64,000 nt of DNA from the NCBI GenBank assembly GCA_964036315.1, contig OZ038495.1, forward strand, positions 28,794,682 through 28,858,681, in the 5' to 3' direction. Origin of the DNA: Acanthosepion esculentum (taxonomy: Eukaryota > Mollusca > Cephalopoda > Sepiida > Sepiidae). Below, in pieces: positions 1-11,215 of this stretch; within the stretch, counting starts at the first letter, position 1; the number at the start of each line of letters is the position of its first letter. Under the pieces are notes generated by a model that was given only the letters and a program-made list of their open reading frames with translations, had not been told where the DNA came from and searched no databases. The translations under genes and the position numbers were made by a program.

Positions 1-66
1 GAATAGGAGGAAGTGGAGAGTCATGATCGCCTAAGTCCCGAAAAGCCACAGCACATAAAAGAAAAC
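1..66 (+). pseudogene. LINE 3' end scrap
   Basis: The first bases translate, with a break, to a tail resembling 'SHDR..PEKPQHIK', similar to the last residues of the LINE at 4085-4535 and followed by a similar non-coding tail. It is too short to classify and the rest lies outside the window. Confidence 0.25.
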
Positions 67-594
67 AAAAGAATGAAAGACAGTAGGTTTTCTTTCAGCA
101 GTTCTTCAATTCAGCGATCATTACACGTTTATATTTTATAATATTTTGCAAATATTATAAGTATGGCATTTAACTATTATCTTGCAGTGTCAATACTAGT
201 ATTAATTGGTTAAAATATTTAGAGTAACACTTAACAGATAGTAAATATGAGTGTAGGTTAGTTAATTCAGTTGTTAGCTTATTGTTTTTTTTAAGTTAGC
301 TCATTTAATTATTTTAGTCGGTAAGTCAGGAAACGAGGAAGCAATTTCAAATAAATAATTAATTTTGCATTGGCTGGTTTTGTAAAAGTAAGTTAATGTA
401 AATGGGGAATAGATGAATATATGCATGTGTGCACGAACATGTGTATGTACATACATTTATATGTAGATACGTTGATGTACATACATGTCTAGAATATTTT
501 TGTGGTGGAATTTCGTTTGATCAAGATGAATGCAAAGTTTTATTGGATATTAAGAATAGGGAACATTTTTTTTCTTAGAAACTCTTCTATAAGT
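67..594. other. AT-rich stretch, nothing recognised
   Basis: There is no convincing ORF, terminal repeat or tRNA box here. Around 410-500 there is a short run rich in TGTATGTACATACAT-type words, which looks like decayed microsatellite. Confidence 0.5.
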
Positions 595-1580
595 GTTAAG
601 TTAGACTAAGTTTTAGAGCTAGTAAAGGTAGATGATAGATTTGGGTTGGGTACGCGTGTAGGTCTTAGTTAAATGCATAGTAATATTATGGGATTAGCAA
701 TTTAAAACGTATGAAACATTCGGATTAAACTATGTAAGAAGAGATCAGCTTACGATTTAGGAATCCAGGTGAAGTAACTCGTTTCGAAACCGGATGAAGT
801 AAAAAGACATCAGTATATAGGGGGAGAGTGTACAAGGCCTTCTTTCATTGGCTGATACTGACACACGTATTTCACTAAGAACGGCCGGACTCCTAGCTAT
901 GTCGACATGTTTTTTTGAAGTGTCGAGGTGTGTACCACGACGCTTACAAGGAGGCGAAGTCATGTCGGGTTTGAGGTTTGAGCCGATATGATGTAAAACC
1001 CGAAATCGGTGATGAGAACAGTGCTTCACTGAAGACCACCCTTGATGCATCTAAAAATGTATTGTGCAACGAATTAAAAAGTAGTTTTTTGGCGCTAGTA
1101 TAAGTGGATGATAGATTTGTGTTGGGTACGTGTAGGTTTTAGTTAAACAGTTAGTAATGTTATGAGATTAGCAATTTACAACATATAAATCATTTGGATT
1201 AAACTATGTAAGAAAGAGACCTGCTTACCGATTTAGGAATCCAGGGGAAGTAACTCGAATCGAAACCGGATGTTGTAGAAATACATCAATGTATAGGAGG
1301 GGAGTGTAAAAAGCCTTCTTTTCATTGGCTGACGCAGACGGACGTATTTCAATAAGAACGATCGAACTCCTAGCCATATAGGAATATTGTTTTACAATGT
1401 CGAGATGCGTAGCACGACGCTTTCGAGGAGGCGTCCTGACTCTTCAAGAGACATATCGCGGTTGCTGTTTGAGGCGAGATGATGCAAAACCGGAAATCAT
1501 CGATGAAGACAGTGCATTACCGAAGACCACTCTTCATGTATCTAAAATGTATTATGCAACGAATTAATAAGTAGTTTCTT
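595..1580. repeat. Tandem pair of ~480-bp units of unknown origin
   Basis: Two diverged copies lie in direct repeat, roughly 595-1086 and 1087-1580. Shared landmarks include 'GATGATAGATTTG.GTTGGGTACG', 'GGATTAAACTATGTAAGAA' and 'TTTAGGAATCCAGG.GAAG', and both end with a similar 'TGCAACGAATTAA.AAGTAGTTT'. Neither copy has a coding frame that the other supports, so the 97-residue minus-strand frame at 757-1050 is probably spurious. I do not recognise the family. Confidence 0.75.
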
Positions 1581-1837
1581 CATTGCTAAACATTTCTTAA
1601 AATCCACCAGTGACAAATTGCATCTTATCACTAACCTCCATAACAACATAAATATTCTTCTATCTGCGACTTGACGAGACGTGAAAATGATTGAGCATAA
1701 TGTGTCACTAGAATATTTACAGGGGGAAATTATACTGTCACTGACTGAGACTTTTGCTAACGAAGTTAAATATTTTCAGGTATAGTTGGTTTCAATGTCA
1801 TTTTCGACTATTTATTCAGCAATTATCCATATATACC
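1581..1837. other. Unassigned AT-rich DNA
   Basis: I see nothing recognisable between the duplicated unit and the first SINE-I copy. Confidence 0.4.
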
Positions 1838-2000
1838 TATATCTCTGAGATGGGGTATTATGATTACTTACATTATTTACATTATTCGGACTGATATCCT
1901 CATTTTCATTTCACGATTCACAACGTTTCGGCCGTTGTACACTCCGGACTTCTTCAGGTGATTGGAATTTCGAACCGAATCCTTTATTTCTAACAATTTT
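1838..2000 (-). mobile_element. SINE-I, 3' part
   Basis: Reading the minus strand, this holds the 3' half of a SINE family seen nine times in the window. It has the CTGAAGA...CGGCCGAAACG segment near 1918-1955, then the tail of repeated GTAAATAAT words, and ends in CCCATCTCAGAGATATA. The tRNA-derived head is missing, as expected of a 5'-truncated retroposed copy. Confidence 0.8.
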
Positions 2001-2023
2001 TCTTTTAATATCGGTCAGTATAT

Positions 2024-2292
2024 CTGAGATGAGGTATTATGATTACTTACATTATTTACATTATTCGGGCTGTTATCCTCATCTTCATTGCCATATTCAC
2101 AACATTTCGTCCTTCTTCAGGTTAGATTCTTCTAGTTCCACGTGCCATGCTTCTTCCGGATTATTTATTATTTCCCCCTTAACTCAACTGAACTCTCCAA
2201 GTTTGGTTCACAACTGTTGAGGCCTCACACTCTGTGGGTTTATTCACTGGATCTAACCAACGTCTTTATCCACTGGTAGATAAAGTACTGTA
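2024..2292 (-). mobile_element. SINE-I, nearly full length with an internal deletion
   Basis: A minus-strand copy with the 3' tail at 2030-2075 and the tRNA-derived head at about 2200-2292 (complement of 'GGATCTAACCAACG' and 'TTTATCCACTGG'). Relative to sister copies it has lost a short block around 2108, which removes part of the CTGAAGA...GAAA segment. It lies just downstream of another copy in the same orientation. Confidence 0.8.
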
Positions 2293-2374
2293 TCTATTCG
2301 GAAGATTTTCCTTATGCATTACACGCTGATTTATCTGAATTATTTTCATCTTGCATGTTATAATTACAAAAGAT

Positions 2375-2640
2375 GCGGGGCGGGGGTGTCGCAGGCCTCT
2401 ATCCTTGGATCTACGTCTACGATCTTCCTGGTGTCATCAATTCCCATCTAGCTATTTCTGCTGATGACACAACTATTTACTCTTGTTTAAATAATAAACC
2501 AACAAAGTAAAACTGGCAGCAGCTCTTGAAATAACCTACAAGCAGTTGTTAACCGAGGCAAGAAATGACTTTATACTCGCCACACATTCATTAAATGTTC
2601 ATAGCATGAATACTTCCTAAAAAAATAAGTTTCCATCAAA
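2375..2640 (+). pseudogene. LINE reverse transcriptase fragment (palm, YADD box)
   Basis: With one frameshift this translates to the RT palm of a Jockey/CR1-like non-LTR retrotransposon: 'GVSQASILG' (family form GVPQGSxLGP), then 'SHLAISADDTTIYSCLNN' around the catalytic YxDD motif. The aromatic residue is replaced (SADD), so the enzyme would be inactive. It continues as 'AAALEITYKQLLTEARND'. It is wedged between two SINE-I insertions and may belong with the LINE-B C-terminal pieces at 22.6, 37.8, 43.4 and 51.7 kb. The motif is seen; the clade is inferred. Confidence 0.75.
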
Positions 2641-2683
2641 AAATTTATTTTTTCTATTTCATGCATTTCTGTTTATATCTCCG

Positions 2684-2903
2684 ACATGAGGTATTATGAT
2701 TACTTACATTATTTACATTATTCAGACTGTTATCCTCATCTTCATTGCCATATTCACAACGTTACGGCCGTTGTACGCTCCTGACTTCTTCAGGTGATTG
2801 GAATTTCGAACCGAACCCTTTATTTTGCCCACCAAGTTAGGTTGTTCTAGTTCCACGTGTCATGGCTCTTCCGGATGTATCAGTTATTTTCCTTTAACTG
2901 GGT
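2684..2903 (-). mobile_element. SINE-I, left arm of a head-to-head pair
   Basis: A minus-strand copy running from the 3' terminus near 2684 (TCTCCGACATGAGGTATTATG) to about 2903, with its tRNA head lost. Its 5' end abuts the plus-strand copy starting at 2904, so the two form an inverted repeat with both 3' ends outward. Confidence 0.8.
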
Positions 2904-3170
2904 CATGTGTACTCAAGGAAGCATGTCCCAGTGGATAAAGACGTTGTTAAACAGAAATAACTGAGGCATACGGAAGAGGTATGGCATGTGGAACTCGAAC
3001 AATCTACCCTGTGGACGAAATAAAGGGTTCGCATCGAAATGCCAATCACCGGAAGAAGGTCGGAGCGTACAACGGCCGAAACGTTGTGAATTTGGCATCG
3101 AAGATGAGAATAACAGTTTGAATAATGTAAATAATGTAAATAATGTAAATAATTATCCATGTCGTATGAA
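2904..3170 (+). mobile_element. SINE-I, right arm of a head-to-head pair
   Basis: A plus-strand copy with an A-box-like stretch at 2930 (CCCAGTGGATAAAG). It then jumps past the B box into the body, with a CGGAAGA...GGCCGAAACG segment at 3050-3092 and a tail of three GTAAATAAT words at 3127-3155. The 104-residue frame at 2986-3300 is this SINE read through. Confidence 0.8.
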
Positions 3171-3357
3171 ATTCATTAGTGCATTTAATTTCCCTAACCC
3201 AATTATCTTTATTAGGTCTTACATTATATTTAATGACGGATTGCGTACTATAATCCTCTATCTACCATCCAACGACGCTCGAATTCAGATAAAAACGTAA
3301 GTTTGCAGATAGCGCTTTACATCGTCGAGACTACATGCTCGGTGTACTTAACTCTAC

Positions 3358-3870
3358 ACAATCATAAAGCGACGAAAAATTATGAACAAGATTAAAAGAA
3401 TTCTTGTTCTAAACTAGAATCATAAAGCGACAAAAGATTACGAACAAGAATAAAAGAATCCTTGTTCTAAAGTAGAATCATAAAGCAACGAAAAATTACG
3501 AAAAAGAATAAAAGAATTCTTGGTCAAATTAGTATCATAAAGCGACGAAAAATTTACGAACAAGAAGAAAAGAATTCTTGTTCTAAAGTAGAATCATAAA
3601 GCTATGACAATTTACGAACAAGAAGAAAATAATTCTTGTTCAAAGTAGAATCATAAAGCGACGAAAAATTAGGAACAAGAATAAAAGAATTCTATTTCTA
3701 AAGTAGAATCATAAAGATATAAAAATTACGAACAAGAATAAAAGAATTCTTGCTCTAAAGTAGAATCATAAATGTACAAAAAATGACAAACAAGAATAAA
3801 AGAATTCTTGTTCTAACGTAGAATCATAAAGCTATAAAAAATGACGAACAAGAATAAAAGAATTGTTAAT
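3358..3870. repeat. Minisatellite, ~58-bp unit, nine copies
   Basis: Diverged direct repeats, each with 'AATCATAAAGCGACGAAAAA', 'GAACAAGAATAAAAGAATTC' and 'TTGTTCTAAAGTAG'. Copies start near 3361, 3419, 3477, 3533, 3592, 3650, 3707, 3765 and 3826. Units vary by point changes and small indels, so it is not recently homogenised. Confidence 0.9.
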
Positions 3871-4084
3871 ATACGCAGTTAGTCGGTCAACATCAAAGAG
3901 TACGCAATTCCTTTTGGAGATAATTGTGAATTCCCAAATCCTGTCGATGGTTGTATAGTATACACGTCACCAAGGCTACATACGGTTTTGAATTCAGAGC
4001 TGCATTTTACCCGGACTGATTGCCAACCAAGGATAGAGAGCCCAACGTTAAAAATCGGATTTCCACATGCGAAATATTATATAA
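3871..4084. other. Unassigned, possibly 5' continuation of the LINE
   Basis: No clear motif is present, but the following LINE fragment shows no sharp left boundary, so part of this stretch may be decayed retrotransposon. Confidence 0.3.
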
Positions 4085-4535
4085 GAAATTATCCTGTATG
4101 GTAGTGAATGTTGGACAGTTTCCTCAGAGATGACGTAGAGACCTGATGTAACAGAGATGTTGTTCGATAGAAGATGCTGATAATACCATGGACGAAACAT
4201 GTGAGACACGAGGAAATTTTAGGGGAAAAAATGATACTTATACTAAGAATCAGGAAGAGACTGTTGACATGTTTGTGAGACATAATGACGAAAGAGGGCT
4301 TTGAGGATTTGACTCTCACAGCATATACACGAAGGGAATGGGGGTATTTGTGGAAACAGCGAGTAACTAGCCCAAGAGCATTGTATGTGAGAGAACAGGA
4401 ACAGAAAGAGCCATTAAGAGGGGAAAAATCTTGATGGAATATACGAAGTTAGTCCCGGGGAGTCATGGCCGCCCACGTCTTAAAGGGAGACAGTACATAG
4501 ATGGAGAATCACTCAAGCCAGATTCAGAGAACATC
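4085..4535 (+). pseudogene. LINE C-terminal domain, decayed
   Basis: A plus-strand frame begins 'LYGSECWTVSSEM' and passes through blocks matching the region after the RT domain in RTE/Jockey-type LINEs: the 'RRML.IPW' region, 'LILRIRKRQ', the 'GHIMRKEG' region, then 'KGL'-like words and the terminal 'ESWPPTS'. Stops and frameshifts interrupt every block. The same domain, in reverse, is at 42560-43060. Confidence 0.7.
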
Positions 4536-4662
4536 TAATCAAGAAAGATTTCACTAAAAATTGGTTTTGGGATTTATATTCTAACAATTACACTGTTGTA
4601 ATTGGTTTGTTTAAAGATATTACGATTCTGAATTGAATTAACATTATAAGGTACCTTAATTT

Positions 4663-6025
4663 GTGGCACAAGGCCGAAATTTTGTGGCACCCAGTGAGGA
4701 TCGAACTCACTACTCAGTCGTAATTGACCTAGCAAGACAAGCTTTCTAACGATTACACCACGTTGAGGTGCCCGTAGGGACTTTACAAGCGTAGCTTAGA
4801 TGTGGCACAAGGCCGAAAGTTTGGGGCACCCAGTGAGGATCGAACTCACTACTCAGTCGTAATTGACCTAGCAACACAAGCTTTCTAACGATTACACCAC
4901 GTTGAGGTGCCCGTAGGGACTTTACAAGCGTAGCTTAGATGTGGCACAAGGCCGAAAGTTTGGGGCACCCAGTGAGGATCGAACTCACTACTCAGTCTTA
5001 ATTGACCTAGCAAGACAAGCTTTCTAACGATTACACCACGTTGAGGTGCTCATAGTGATTTTCCAAGCGTAGCTTAGATGTGGCACAAGGCCGAAATTTT
5101 GGGGCACCCAGTGAGGATCGAACTCACTACTCAGTCGTAATTGACCTAGCAAGACAAGCTTTCTAACGATTACACCACGTTGAGGTGCCCGTAGGGACTT
5201 TACAAGCGTAGCTTAGATGTGGCACAAGGCCGAAAGTTTGGGGCACCCAGTGAGGATCGAACTCACTACTCAGTCGTAATTGACCTAGCAACACAAGCTT
5301 TCTAACGATTACACCACGTTGAGGTGCCCGTAGGGACTTTACAAGCGTAGCTTAGATGTGGCACAAGGCCGAAAGTTTGGGGCACCCAGTGAGGATCGAA
5401 CTCACTACTCAGTCTTAATTGACCTAGCAAGACAAGCTTTCTAACGATTACACCACGTTGAGGTGCTCATAGTGATTTTCCAAGCGTAGCTTAGATGTGG
5501 CACAAGGCCGAAATTTTGGGGCACCCAGTGAGGATCGAACTCACTACTCAGTCGTAATTGACCTAGCAAAACAAGCTTTCTAACGATTACACCACGTTGA
5601 GGTGCCCGTAGGGACTTTACAAGCGTAGCTTAGATGTGGCACAAGGCCGAAAGTTTGGGGCACCCAGTGAGCATCGAACGCACTACACAGTCGTAATTGA
5701 CCTAGCAAGACAAGCTTCCTAACGATTACACCACGTTGAGGTGCCCGTAGGGACTTTACAAGCGTAGCTTAGATGTGGCACAAGGCCGAAAGTTTGGGGC
5801 ACCCAGTGAGGTTCGAACTCACTACTCAGTCGTAAATGACCTAGCAAGACAAGCTTTCTAACGATTACACCACGTTGATGTTCTCGTAGTGATTTTCCAA
5901 GCGTAGCTTAGATGTGGCACAAGGCCGAAATTTTGGGGCGCCCAGTGAGGATCGAACTCACTACTCAGTCTTAATTGTTCTAGCGAGACAAGCTTGCTAA
6001 CTATTACACTATCCGAAGGTGCCCT
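4663..6025 (-). repeat. Ten-copy tRNA-like tandem array with a three-unit higher-order repeat
   Basis: Each ~139-bp unit carries on the minus strand an ~87-nt tRNA-like sequence: A-box-like TGGTGTAATCGTTAG, a perfect T-arm GTGAG-TTCGATC-CTCAC with a B-box core, and an acceptor that largely pairs (GGCACC with GGGTGCC). A ~52-bp spacer (GTGGCACAAGGCCGAAAG...) follows. Every third unit has a variant spacer (CTCATAGTGATTTTCC), at 5049, 5466 and 5883, exactly 417 bp apart, so the array grew by copying a trimer. The anticodon arm is not convincing, so I treat these as tRNA-like. A three-copy relative lies at 46424-46780 on the plus strand. Confidence 0.9.
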
Positions 6026-6599
6026 AATTGAATTAAGATTATGGTAAAATTATACCTTCGTGAAACATTTGAAGCAGTTGGCACTGTAATTCTGGATTGT
6101 ATTGTAGCCCTTCATTTCCACTCACATAAATATATAAAGCGAAATTAAAGTGAAATAGATATACTATAATACCTGGATTCATTTAGGAAAAAGATGAGTA
6201 TACTCGATGAAACAATTCCCCAGTTAATTAGAAAATACTGCCAGGATTTCTAGCATAATTTAGAAGTAATGAACTCCCTAGGAAATTCTCTGCACGGGCT
6301 CCCCTCAAGTAGGTTTATTGCTGTTGGGGTAAAGCAGAAAAGTGATTATTTCAAACGAAATCCCATAATGTACTTCAAATAAGAAAAGGTCTTTGTTCAT
6401 GCAATTTAGAGGGTGAGGCTCCGGTGCGAGAAAATATATCGTTCTCAGGTGTTAATGTAGGGATTCGATAAAAACATATCTCAAAATGAATCTGCCTTCA
6501 TGCAATCCCAAAACACCCAGATCTCCTCGTGAAATCTATTTGGATTCTACTAATAGCAAGAATAACCTCTCAGCAAAAATTGTATGGGAGTCTTTTTCA
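6026..6599. other. Unassigned AT-rich DNA
   Basis: I see nothing beyond general AT richness. The overlapping frames that enter 6600-6750 are microsatellite translations. Confidence 0.4.
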
Positions 6600-6619
6600 T
6601 TATATATATATATATTTTC

Positions 6620-6663
<44 letters not shown>

Positions 6664-6664
6664 C

Positions 6665-6707
<43 letters not shown>

Positions 6708-6745
6708 GTGTGTGTGTGTGTATATATGTATGTATGTATGTATAG
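6600..6745. repeat. Microsatellite, interrupted (TA)n, (TG)n, (TATG)n
   Basis: Blocks of TA are separated by TTTTCATTA, with a TG run at 6708-6722 and TATG words to 6742. It forms the left flank of the foldback that follows. Confidence 0.95.
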
Positions 6746-6752
6746 GAAGGGG

Positions 6753-7382
<630 letters not shown>

Positions 7383-7439
7383 ATTTGTTTGGTCTGCTTT
7401 ATTTGGTCCTCGATGCAAACTTCAGATCTATTGAAGGTT

Positions 7440-7500
7440 TCCGCTAGGGGAACGCAGGTTCGAGTCCCGCCGGAGAGTGAATATTTTTCTCTGATGTGAT
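7440..7500 (+). repeat. tRNA 3'-half-like remnant
   Basis: 'GCAGGTTCGAGTCCCGCC' near 7455 is a good B box with a G/C-rich T stem. There is no matching A box upstream, because microsatellite occupies that place. It is probably a broken tRNA-derived SINE head. Confidence 0.35.
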
Positions 7501-7581
7501 TTATTGCACAGACCGGTTGGTAGACAAATATATATATACACTACCCCAATGGACCCAAATAAAAAAACATAAAATCCTCAA

Positions 7582-7905
7582 GGACACATGGCGCAGTGGA
7601 TAAAGGCGTTGGTTAGATCCAGTGACAAGGCCCAAAGAGTGTGAGTTCAATACCCGGTTATGGCAGTGGAGAACTTTCAGCCGGAAAAATTAACAGGAGA
7701 TAACGGATAACTGATATCCATTAAACATGGCACGTGTAACTAAAAGAGTCTTCCCCAGTGAGCGAAATAAAGGGTTCAGTTCGACATTCCAACCATCTGA
7801 AGAAGGCCGGAGAGTACAACGACCGAAACGTTGTAATAAATATTGCGACAAAGATGAGGACAATAGTCCGAATAATGTAAATAAAATCAATTATATAAAA
7901 TAAAA
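7582..7905 (+). mobile_element. SINE-I, full-length reference copy
   Basis: The head has an A-box-like TGGCGCAGTGGATAAAGG (7589) and a B-box-like GTGAGTTCAATACCC (7640), the internal promoter of a tRNA-derived, RNA polymerase III-transcribed SINE. The body has GGCACGTG, 'GAAATAAAGGGTTC' and the CTGAAGA-A-GGCCGG...CGACC-GAAACG segment at 7797-7831. The tail is ATTGCGACAAAGATGAGGAC and then AATAATGTAAATAA. It is the best copy for defining the family. Confidence 0.88.
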
Positions 7906-8339
7906 TATTTAAGACAGCTAACCTTACCCTAAAAAATAACAACACATCAGCTAAGTCAACATTACTAAAAACGAACATTATTTAAGAGTTCAAATGCCCC
8001 TTAAGGAACTGTGTTCCTGATCAAACCAGACTCATAAATAATTACATCGGTTACACAACTACATGCTTATCCAGACGCCTTACGTTACACCTATCGGATC
8101 ATAACTCCATTAGAACCCATTTAAACACACACACAAACTTACCAGACCCCATTAGAAACATACTAGTAGAAAACACAAATATATTAACTGCATCCACCTG
8201 TGAAAAAAGATTAAAAATAATGGAAGCTTTAATAATAAAAAAGAAAAAGCCAACTCTTAACAATATTAACTACAAACAAGGCCACAATGTGCTAACCGTA
8301 TTCGGAAATTAAAAACATCCCTACAACACACTAAAACAT
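7906..8339. other. AT-rich, possibly PLE 3' UTR
   Basis: On the plus strand near 8150-8300 broken frames read 'KKPTLNNINYKQGHNVLTVF'. The word 'LNNINY' resembles the end of the PLE endonuclease at 30.2 kb ('LNKINYE'), so this may be decayed PLE sequence leading into the PLE end at 8340. Confidence 0.35.
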
Positions 8340-8582
8340 ACACATTCAATTAAACTGAAATATCGAATCATCCTTGATAATGGCTAAAGGTATAGCCGAA
8401 AGCGCTCTGAAAAATAAAACATTTGAACAGTTCTTACACACCCTTTGTCTAGCAAAGAAAGCTCTTGTTCATACACAAGAAAAATTAAATAAAAAACTTA
8501 ACCGTAGTACCATGTCTACCGTTTTTAATGAAACATGCATAAACGAAGGATTGCTGCCTAAATATACAAATATATATATATA
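8340..8582 (+). mobile_element. PLE 3'-terminal segment with N-terminal ORF start
   Basis: It contains a hammerhead-like motif (8366-8412) running into a frame that reads 'MAKGIAESALK', 'FEQFL', 'KLNKKLNRST' and 'FNETCINEGLLPKYTN'. The last block resembles the N-terminal conserved region of Penelope-type RTs, and the same words occur on the minus strand at 61799-62040. The frame then runs into TA repeats. PLE copies commonly carry a partial upstream copy at one end, and I interpret this as that terminal piece. Confidence 0.6.
8366..8412 (+). ncRNA. Hammerhead-like motif, U3-A8 variant, decayed stem I
   Basis: Core UUGAUAA (8374-8380) in place of CUGAUGA; stem II U + GGCUA..UAGCC (8381-8397); GAA (8398-8400); stem III AGCGCU (8401-8406); C in the cleavage position (8407). 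The upstream AUCC would need GGAU downstream but finds UGAA, so stem I has decayed. The C3-G8 pair is replaced by U3-A8, which preserves pairing. Confidence 0.45.
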
Positions 8583-8918
8583 TATTATAAATTAATTGAT
8601 TTAAAATATGTGTTTTTCGCTACACAGTGATAACCATGTTTCAGAAATGGAAGCTAAAGCTTTCGAATTTAATTTTGTTATTAAACCAAAGACATTAGTT
8701 CCATTTCCTCGTCAAGCGAAAAATTAACAAAATTAAATTTGAAAGCTTTAGCTTCCATTTCTGAAGCATGGTTATCACTGTGTAGCGAAAAACACATATT
8801 TTAAATCAATTAATTTATAATATTAATGCTCTGTAAATTTACATTGAGCACTATTGTGTAAAAATAAATATATCTATAAGAACACCGGATTTTATATCTT
8901 ACTGTTCTTTCTTTTTAT
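8583..8918. mobile_element. Foldback with ~95-bp arms plus a terminal module
   Basis: The left arm (8583-8680) and right arm (8724-8823) are near-perfect reverse complements (GTGATAACCATGTTTCAGAA with its complement). The right arm continues through 'TTGAGCACT' and 'AACACCGGATTTTATATC' to AAGAACAGT-type words and then (TA)n at 8919. The same module is on the other strand at 40851-41215, and diverged relatives lie at 27840-28540 and 29110-29215. I take it as the 3' end of a second PLE-like family. Confidence 0.7.
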
Positions 8919-9055
<137 letters not shown>

Positions 9056-9131
9056 AAAGCATATAGTTGTTCCAACGAGAGAAGTATATATATTTTAAGA
9101 AGAGAGAAACCGCAAACGTTTTTTATAATGT

Positions 9132-9182
<51 letters not shown>

Positions 9183-9375
9183 ATTTTTCATATATACAAT
9201 ATTTAATATAGATTTTTATTAATCCGACATTTTTCGTGGATACTTGTATTTTTGTCCATACGTTTTACTGTATTTCGTCTCTCGATTGTACAGGCCAGTA
9301 GACATAAGCCATACTTGTAAAGCCTACGGAGCATCTACACAAAAATATGCATCCACCAAAACCAGATTTAGATCA

Positions 9376-9440
<65 letters not shown>
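9056..9440. repeat. Two (TA)n tracts with short unique DNA between
   Basis: TA tracts lie at about 9135-9180 and 9377-9440. The unique part includes 'TTTGTCCATACGTTTTA', a phrase repeated near 39670, so a dispersed repeat of unknown type is present. Confidence 0.8.
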
Positions 9441-9441
<1 letters not shown>

Positions 9442-10953
9442 CTTGCGTACTTATCTGTATATACGTTTCTCCCTTACATTCATTTTCGAAGTTGACATTA
9501 TCCCACGTCATTATATCAATCGATGGACATCGCTCAATCAATCTTGCATTCGATTCTGTGACATTTTGCAAGGCAAGAAATTAGCTGCCAACCTAAAAGC
9601 TCCTTCATCACCATAGTTGCAAAGTCTCAACGCATCCATATTGGGCGTGATGGATGTTGATGTCTCTAATTTATTCCTTTTCTGCGCTTTCCCCTCTTCA
9701 TATGTACACAAGAGACACGTGAGACAACTTACTTGACGGTGTTCAATAGTCGATGATTACGTTCGATTAAAAGTCACTATTGGGAAATCTGGTTTCTAGA
9801 CTCGAAAGACTGCTAATCAAGTGGCAACATTAGCGAAACACACCGTGATGCCTTCTTTTACTTATAAGAATTTAATAAGTGTTTGTATTAATATAAAGTA
9901 ATCCTGCTATATATGCGGAGTATAATCTCGCTATCGATCTGACAATGTTCATAGCTATCGATTATAAAGATATCTGCATATTTCTCTCTATCTCGACATA
10001 CTTACTTCAATCTATCTATCGAAACATATATCTACCGTAATTCTCCATGTATGATACGCCTTCATCCATAACACACACGCCTAAAATTGTACTGAAAGTG
10101 TGGGAAAATGCTTCTACTCGCGCGCAATATGCTCCCCTTGTTTGGCAATCAAACTATAAATTGTACCTCTCCAATTTCATTATGGTCAGCGTTTCCTACA
10201 CTTATTCAAGCTGTAATTGAAGATATTTATTAATATTTCTGATCATCACAATTCTAAAAGGAAAAGGAAATACCTATATTTTGCCTACTGCGCAGACGCA
10301 TTAACAAGTTTTTGTTCGATAAATTGTGCAGTCTGCCAGATCTGTATGTAGTTTTTCATAAACATGGTTTTAAACATAGACTAATATTATTCTAATTTAG
10401 TTTTATGATAATTCTTATTTTATTTTAGATTTGTAAGTATTGTTAAGTACATATGATTGTATTTGACCTACTTATAGGGTCGCAATCGCCGAATGTTAGT
10501 GTCAAATCGTCGTATGTTTGTGGTAATTAGTAATTTCGCAACTGAAATCAGCCTATGAAAAGGCAATTTTTTGAAGATTGTTTTGTAGCTGTTCATAATT
10601 CACAGCCCAAATTTTGCTTATTATTTTTTTTAGAAGAAAATGCATATTACATAAGGGGAATTGCGCTACACATCTATTTATCTATCACTAGCTATCCTGC
10701 GAATTGGTCTCATATTTATCGACGTGAAACTTGTTTCCCATCTACTCTGTCTATTATACAAGTGGTTCCAAATTCTGTGTCACATTACGACACTCTATAT
10801 CTTAAAAACAACTGAAGATATCAAAACACAATTTATATTTCCGGGTTACACGGCACATATCAAAACGATAATCCAATTCTTGACAAATTCAACCAAGCAT
10901 AGCGTTGTCGATGGTTGCTAAGGCTTCAGTTATTCGTGTCTTCAGATCACCAA
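9441..10953. other. Unassigned 1.5 kb
   Basis: I find no coding frame with a family signature, no terminal repeats and no tRNA boxes. The two overlapping ~86-residue frames at 10555-10921 have unremarkable composition and no motif, so I do not call them. Confidence 0.5.

Positions 10954-11215
<262 letters not shown>

Noticed and set aside
3358..3870. CRISPR array
   Set aside because: Units are diverged direct repeats without unique spacers, in animal-type DNA. The same holds for the 111-bp and 35-bp arrays.
4663..6025. Cluster of ten functional tRNA genes
   Set aside because: The acceptor and T-arm are good, but there is extra sequence before the D-arm, an 87-nt length and no convincing anticodon arm. 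Regular 139-bp tandem spacing fits a tRNA-derived satellite better.
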